Source of the DNA: Gammaproteobacteria bacterium
GTDB lineage: Bacteria; Pseudomonadota; Gammaproteobacteria; DRJJ01
DNA: 10,451 nt
Direction of reading: 5' to 3'
Assembly (NCBI GenBank): GCA_011052255.1
Contig: DRJJ01000038.1
Span: 1 to 10,451 of the forward strand
Positions 6,587 to 10,451 of this stretch are shown one piece after another. The number at the start of each line of letters is the position of its first letter. Position 1 is the stretch's first letter. The position numbers and the translations under genes are program-made. The notes beneath the pieces were generated by a model. It made no database searches and had not been told where the DNA came from. It worked only from the letters and a program-made list of their open reading frames with translations.

Positions 6587-7105
6587 ATGAATGATGATGA
6601 ATCCACACACGATAATGAGCTTCCCAGCAAATCTCAGCTAAAACGGGAAGCCGACGCCCTCAAACAGCTGGGTGAAACCATTACCCGGTTTAATCATGAC
6701 CAGATTGACAGCCTGCCCCTGTCTGAAGATCTGCGGGACGCTATTTTTACTTATCAGCGCATCAAGCAACATGGTGGCCGAAAACGTCAATTGCAGTATA
6801 TCGGCAAACTGATGCGATCATCTGATTCTGATGCCATCCAGGCCGAGGTAGACAAGCTACTCAATGTATCGGTGCTTGAGACTGCCCGTCTGCATCGCAT
6901 CGAGTCCCTGCGTGACACCTTGATCCAGCAGGGCGATGCAGCTCTTGGCGAGGTACTGTCAAACTACCCCCAGGCTGATCGCCAACATTTGCGTCAGCTC
7001 ATACGTAATGCCAACCACGAACTCAAGACCGACAAACCTCCGCGGTCATCACGCGAATTATTCCGATACCTGCGCGATCTGGACGATGCCGCAAAAGGGA
7101 ACTAG
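6587..7105 (+). CDS. darP: Ribosome-associated protein DarP (YjgA, DUF615)
   Basis: A 172-residue helical protein of the YjgA/DUF615 family. In E. coli this protein, renamed DarP, binds late 50S ribosomal precursors and assists their maturation. The match to remembered E. coli YjgA runs along the whole length: SKSQLKREADALKQLG (15-30), DSLPLSEDLRDAI (41-53), RIKQHGGRKRQLQYIGKLMR (58-77), ESLRDTLIQQGDAALGEVLS (105-124), YPQADRQHLRQLIRNA (126-141) and KPPRSSRELFRYLRDL (150-165). The acidic N-terminus (MNDDESTHDNE) is also usual. The only plausible start is the ATG at 6587, which has no ribosome site. It is divergent from pmbA and converges on tldD with a 4-bp gap. The tldD-darP-pmbA clustering matches what I recall from Pseudomonas. 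Confidence 0.92.
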   Translation: MNDDESTHDNELPSKSQLKREADALKQLGETITRFNHDQIDSLPLSEDLRDAIFTYQRIKQHGGRKRQLQYIGKLMRSSDSDAIQAEVDKLLNVSVLETARLHRIESLRDTLIQQGDAALGEVLSNYPQADRQHLRQLIRNANHELKTDKPPRSSRELFRYLRDLDDAAKGN

Positions 7106-7109
7106 CACC

Positions 7110-8552
7110 CTAAACATGGGTTCCACCTACCGTTAACCCATCTATCCTCAAGGTCGGCTGCCCTACGCCAACCGGTACACTCTGACCGTCTTTGCCACAG
7201 ACACCTACACCGGAATCCAGCTCGAGGTCATTGCCTACCATCGAAACGCGTGTGAGCACATCCGGGCCATTACCAATCAGGGTTGCGCCTTTGACTGGCT
7301 GCGTGATCTTTCCATTTTCGATCAGGTAAGCCTCGCTGGCAGAAAATACAAATTTGCCAGAAGTAATATCCACCTGTCCACCACCAAAATTAACCGCATA
7401 CAGCCCCTTGTCTACCGATGCAATGATTTCTGCCGGATCGTCGTCACCGGGCAACATATAGGTATTGGTCATGCGTGGCATCGGGATGTGGGCAAAGGAT
7501 TCACGCCGGCCATTACCAGTAGATGACTGCTTCATCAAGCCAGCGTTCATTTTGTCCTGCATATAACCTTTCAGAATACCGTTTTCGATCAGCACGGTAT
7601 TTTGTGCCGGTGTCCCTTCATCGTCTATTGTCAGCGAGCCCCGGCGTTGTGCAATAGTACCATCGTCAACCACAGTACATTTTGTAGTAGCAACCTGTTC
7701 ACCCACCCGCCCACTGAATGCCGATGTGCCCTTGCGGTTGAAGTCGCCTTCCAGACCATGGCCAATGGCCTCGTGTAGCAGCACACCTGGCCAGCCCGGC
7801 CCCAGTACCACGGTCATGCTTCCTGCCGGTGCATCGACCGCATCAAGATTAACCACCGCCTGACGCACCGCCTCACGCGCGTATTCGAATGCTCGCTCAT
7901 CGGTCTGGAAATATCGATAATCCAGTCTTGCACCGCCACCCGAGGCACCTTGCTCACGTTTGCCTTTATCTTCCACCAGTACGCTCACACTCATGCGCAC
8001 CAGCGGTCGAACATCACCGGCCAGTGTGCCATCACTGTTCGCTATCAGTATGACTTCATGTGAACCAGACAGGCTGACTATCACCTGAGTAACGCGTGCG
8101 TCCTGTTTGCGCGCCTCGGCATCCACCTGGCGCAGCAGTTCGATCTTGGCCTGCTCGTTAATGGAGGCCAATGGATTTTCAACCGAATACAGTGCCGGCG
8201 CTGTTTTTTGTTTCCATGCCTGCAGGCTTTGCGAGCGACCATCACGGGCAATGGCCCGGGCCGCTTTCGATGCCTCCAGCAAAGCCGGTAATACTATTTC
8301 ATCGGAATAGGCAAAGCCGGTTTTCTCGCCACTGACGGCACGTACACCTACTCCCTGGTCGATGTTATGTGAGCCTTCCTTCACGATACCGTCTTCCAGT
8401 ACCCATGATTCATGCCGGCTTAACTGGAAATACAGGTCTGCACTATCAACTGCGTGCCCCATGACCTGATCCAGCACCTGGTTCAGATCATTATCACCCA
8501 GCCCGGTAGGTACCAGAAGTTGCTGACGTGCCAACTCAAGATTATCACTCAT
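7110..8552 (-). CDS. tldD: Metalloprotease subunit TldD
   Basis: A 480-residue catalytic subunit of the TldD/TldE protease; see pmbA for its known substrates. The zinc-binding motif HEAIGH (His260, Glu261, His265) followed by GLEGDFNRKGTSAFSGRVGE (266-285) is intact. The third metal ligand is expected to be the cysteine in GVCGKDGQSVPVGVGQPTLR (450-469, Cys452). Other family landmarks are NGRRESFAHIPMPRMTNTYM (347-366) and GLYAVNFGGGQVDITSGKFV (383-402). Length is normal for the family. AGGA sits about 11 bases before the ATG. The gene starts 21 bp after the nitrilase-like gene and is likely cotranscribed with it. It is notably more GC-rich than the 3967-5137 region. Confidence 0.96.
   Translation of the reverse strand: MSDNLELARQQLLVPTGLGDNDLNQVLDQVMGHAVDSADLYFQLSRHESWVLEDGIVKEGSHNIDQGVGVRAVSGEKTGFAYSDEIVLPALLEASKAARAIARDGRSQSLQAWKQKTAPALYSVENPLASINEQAKIELLRQVDAEARKQDARVTQVIVSLSGSHEVILIANSDGTLAGDVRPLVRMSVSVLVEDKGKREQGASGGGARLDYRYFQTDERAFEYAREAVRQAVVNLDAVDAPAGSMTVVLGPGWPGVLLHEAIGHGLEGDFNRKGTSAFSGRVGEQVATTKCTVVDDGTIAQRRGSLTIDDEGTPAQNTVLIENGILKGYMQDKMNAGLMKQSSTGNGRRESFAHIPMPRMTNTYMLPGDDDPAEIIASVDKGLYAVNFGGGQVDITSGKFVFSASEAYLIENGKITQPVKGATLIGNGPDVLTRVSMVGNDLELDSGVGVCGKDGQSVPVGVGQPTLRIDGLTVGGTHV
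7116..7141 (-). repeat. Short inverted repeat at the tldD 3' end
   Basis: ATGGGTT (7116-7122) and AACCCAT (7135-7141) form a 7-bp stem with a 12-base loop. It lies in the last codons of tldD, just past the darP stop. There is no T tract after it on the tldD strand, so a terminator role is uncertain. It is the only hairpin I see between these convergent genes. Confidence 0.3.
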
Positions 8553-8573
8553 GATTTGCGGAGTCCTCGCCGC

Positions 8574-9401
8574 TCAGGCGCTTAAATTACAATGTAGTCG
8601 ACGGTGAGATAATACCGGAAAGGTTTCACGCAAACGCAACAAACGCATTCGATCTATTTCAGCAACCACAAAACCCGCGCCGCTGGGCTGACGTGCAACA
8701 ACCGTACCCCAGGGTTCAACAATCATGCTGTCACCATGCGTTTCACGGCCACTGGCATGATAACCACCCTGTGCCGAAGCTACGATATAACAGAGGTTCT
8801 CGATCGCGCGGGCGCGTAGCAGGGTTTCCCAATGCGCCTTACCGGTAATGGCTGTAAAGGCCGCCGGTAACAGAACGATCTCTACGTCCTCATCAATCAT
8901 GTCGCGAAACAACTCCGGGAAACGCAAATCGTAACATACGGCCAACCCCAGTTTACCAAATGGGCTATCCACTACCACTACCTTGTTACCGGATTCTATG
9001 GTTTCGGATTCTGCATATTGCTCATTACTGTCAGTCAGATCAACATCGAACAGGTGTATCTTGTCATAACGGGCAACACGCTCACCCTGATTATCCAGCA
9101 ACAGGCAGGACGACAGTACTTTGCCGGGCTCGGATGCCTTCAGCGGTATCGTGCCACCAGCCAACCATACATTATGCCGTTGTGCCTGCAGCGACAGGAA
9201 CTCCTGCAGCGGCCCTGATCCTTCATCTTCAGCCAGTCCGAGTTTATCAGTTTCCTTCAGGCCCATCAGGCCAAAATTTTCGGGCAGGACGATTAATTCA
9301 GCCCCGGCAGATGCGGCCTCTCCAATCAGCCGTTCGGCTTCGATAAGATTAGCGTTTACATTGGGGCCTGATGCCATCTGGATGGCTGCCAATTTCGGCA
9401 T
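8574..9401 (-). CDS. Carbon-nitrogen hydrolase (nitrilase superfamily), probably deaminated glutathione amidase
   Basis: A 275-residue nitrilase-superfamily amidase. The Glu-Lys-Cys triad is complete: Glu41 in VLPENFGLMG, Lys114 in RYDKIHLFDVDL and Cys156 in GLAVCYDLRFPELFR. The Nit1/NitN branch, close to E. coli YbeM, has the YDKIHLFDVD and CYDLRFPE signatures and hydrolyses deaminated glutathione, a side product of transaminases, to 2-oxoglutarate and cysteinylglycine. I infer that role here from motif similarity; omega-amidase or another small-amide substrate remains possible. AGAAGGA (minus strand, 9411-9417) gives a good ribosome site for the ATG at 9401. Only two bases separate it from the stop of the upstream small gene and 21 from tldD, so the three form a probable operon. 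A nitrilase gene upstream of tldD is common in Gammaproteobacteria as I recall. Confidence 0.93.
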   Translation of the reverse strand: MPKLAAIQMASGPNVNANLIEAERLIGEAASAGAELIVLPENFGLMGLKETDKLGLAEDEGSGPLQEFLSLQAQRHNVWLAGGTIPLKASEPGKVLSSCLLLDNQGERVARYDKIHLFDVDLTDSNEQYAESETIESGNKVVVVDSPFGKLGLAVCYDLRFPELFRDMIDEDVEIVLLPAAFTAITGKAHWETLLRARAIENLCYIVASAQGGYHASGRETHGDSMIVEPWGTVVARQPSGAGFVVAEIDRMRLLRLRETFPVLSHRRLHCNLSA

Positions 9402-9403
9402 AT

Positions 9404-9739
9404 TTAATATTCCTTCTGCTGTTCAATGTGCAAAAGCACTTGATCAATACGTGTCCCACCGGCCTGTAAATCAATATCTTCCGAAGGCAGGCCCAGGGCC
9501 ACCAGCCAGTCACGCAATTCTTCAGCCCACAATGAGCCGGATTCCCCTCCCGGGTAATTAATAATCATATGGCTACCCGGCGCTGAACGCCAGTCTGCCA
9601 CGGCCTGGTACACTGGTTCCATAGACATCAGTTGCAGACCGCTACGCGGGCGTGACCACAGCTCCGCGCTAACAATCCAGTCTGTCGCCACAGCCATCTC
9701 GCTTGCCAGAAACAGTGCTATTATCAGGACCATACGCAT
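9404..9739 (-). CDS. Small exported protein upstream of the nitrilase, unknown function
   Basis: From the ATG at 9739 this encodes 111 residues: MRMVLIIALFLASEMAVATD, a short signal peptide with likely cleavage after AVA (residue 18), then a compact mature domain. The tail holds NYPGGESGSLWAEELRDWLV (61-80) and ALGLPSEDIDLQAGG (81-95). I recall similar small proteins beside this nitrilase in other Gammaproteobacteria but know no function. The open frame reaches 9853, but that start would bury the signal peptide and overlap the divergent lipoprotein gene by a few bases. ATG at 9733 is an alternative, and neither ATG has a strong ribosome site. Its stop lies 2 bp before the nitrilase start, so the two are coupled. 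In Pseudomonas-type clusters the large gene yhdP sits upstream of the nitrilase; yhdP is not in this window. Confidence 0.7.
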   Translation of the reverse strand: MRMVLIIALFLASEMAVATDWIVSAELWSRPRSGLQLMSMEPVYQAVADWRSAPGSHMIINYPGGESGSLWAEELRDWLVALGLPSEDIDLQAGGTRIDQVLLHIEQQKEY

Positions 9740-9855
9740 GACACCAGCATACCACAGTACGCCAGCTGCATATGAATTGATAAAGAAAATTCGCTCGAAT
9801 AATGCTAGAATTTTTCCAGATTCTTGACTCAACCGTTGACAGGCAGGAAACACCT
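9740..9855. promoter_or_regulatory. Divergent promoter region between the small exported gene and the DUF4136 lipoprotein
   Basis: This 116-bp spacer must drive both flanking genes. On the plus strand TTGATA (9777-9782) is a fair -35. The possible -10 boxes are AATAAT (9798-9803, 15-bp spacing) and TAGAAT (9806-9811, 23-bp spacing), neither ideally placed. AGGA at 9845-9848 is a good ribosome site, 7 bases before the ATG at 9856. I see no clear minus-strand promoter and no operator. Confidence 0.25.
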
Positions 9856-10425
9856 ATGCGTCTACTTGTCGTAATACTTGCAAGCCTGACTATCAGTGCC
9901 TGTTCCGATCTGATTATTCGGACTGACTATCAGCCTGGTACTGATTTTAGTGCTTTAAAAACCTATGCATGGCTGCCCGACATGCAGCAAAAGACAGGGA
10001 ATCCGGCACTTGATAGCAGCCTGCTAAACAACCGAATTCGAAATGCGCTGGAGTACAACATGAGAGCCATTGGTTTTCGTAGCGTCAATCCGGACCAGGC
10101 CGATGTGTATCTTACCTATTATCTGACACTTGAATCACGCCTCGAAAGTTTCCCGACCACTACCACATATTATGGTGGCTATAACCATGGTAGATCTTAT
10201 GGTTATGCGTTGGGTTATGGCAACGAGATACAGGAATTTCAGTACAACACCTTGTACATCGATCTGATTTCACCCACCAGCAAGCAGATTCTCTGGCGAG
10301 GCTCTGCCGAATCCTTACTCGAGGATTCCTCAAGCCCTGAACAGCGAGAGCAGCGTGTCAATAAAATAGTGTCTACCATCATGCAAGAGTACCCCCCGGG
10401 AAGAGCGCCATCAAAGCAGAAATAG
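9856..10425 (+). CDS. DUF4136-family lipoprotein
   Basis: A 189-residue lipoprotein. I chose the ATG at 9856 because AGGA lies 7 bases upstream and the protein then begins MRLLVVILASLTISAC, with lipobox ISAC and lipidated Cys16; the frame is open back to 9802. The mature part fits DUF4136: RTDYQPGTDFSALKTYAWLP (22-41), RIRNALEYNMRAIGF (60-74), QADVYLTYYLTLES (81-94), NTLYIDLISPTSKQILWRGS (131-150) and a helical C-terminus ending YPPG. The family is a membrane-anchored, periplasm-facing group of unknown function. A Tyr/Gly-rich insert (TYYGGYNHGRSYGYALGYG, 104-122) lies in the middle, commonly a variable loop here. It is divergent from the small exported gene and stands alone in its orientation up to the window end. 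Confidence 0.88.
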   Translation: MRLLVVILASLTISACSDLIIRTDYQPGTDFSALKTYAWLPDMQQKTGNPALDSSLLNNRIRNALEYNMRAIGFRSVNPDQADVYLTYYLTLESRLESFPTTTTYYGGYNHGRSYGYALGYGNEIQEFQYNTLYIDLISPTSKQILWRGSAESLLEDSSSPEQREQRVNKIVSTIMQEYPPGRAPSKQK

Positions 10426-10451
10426 CCAAGCGCTAAAATTCATCGGCTTCC

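Noticed and set aside
10433..10451. Minus-strand reading EADEF-stop at the right edge, as if a convergent gene ended there.
   Set aside because: Only five codons are visible; such a tail occurs by chance, so no gene is called.

Overview
The window looks like chromosomal DNA of a gammaproteobacterium. The evidence is the hisD-hisC order at the left edge, the nitrilase-tldD-darP-pmbA block (an arrangement I recall from Pseudomonas and relatives), proteobacterial lipoprotein signals and close gene packing. I see no integrase, transposase, tRNA, rRNA or CRISPR array. All family names come from reading the translations by eye, with no database search.

Layout. 1-1430 (+): the end of hisD, then complete hisC, both in histidine biosynthesis. 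1449-2207 (-): an XRE-type regulator with an extended effector region. Across a 155-bp divergent spacer with a short palindrome lies a translationally coupled pair (2363-3528, +): a small Ala/Gly-rich exported protein and an exported DUF2145 protein with His and Cys motifs that could form a papain-like site. 3529-3966 holds no confident gene, but contains a sharp A/T-rich hairpin and a possible frameshifted small gene. 3967-5137 (+) is an AT-richer accessory stretch with a SpoU/TrmH-type RNA 2'-O-methyltransferase and an unrecognised four-cysteine lipoprotein.

5152-9739 is the conserved core: pmbA/tldE (-), darP (+) and tldD (-), then upstream of tldD a nitrilase-family amidase and a small exported protein. 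Small exported protein, nitrilase and tldD are tightly spaced in one direction and probably form an operon. TldD and TldE form one heteromeric metalloprotease, yet their genes are separated by the oppositely oriented darP. At the right end (9856-10425, +) is a DUF4136 lipoprotein, divergent from the small exported protein.

The best candidates for undescribed biology are the regulator/small exported protein/DUF2145 locus, the AT-richer patch at about 3540-5137, and the conserved-looking small exported protein ahead of the nitrilase. None of them amounts to a clear new system from sequence alone.
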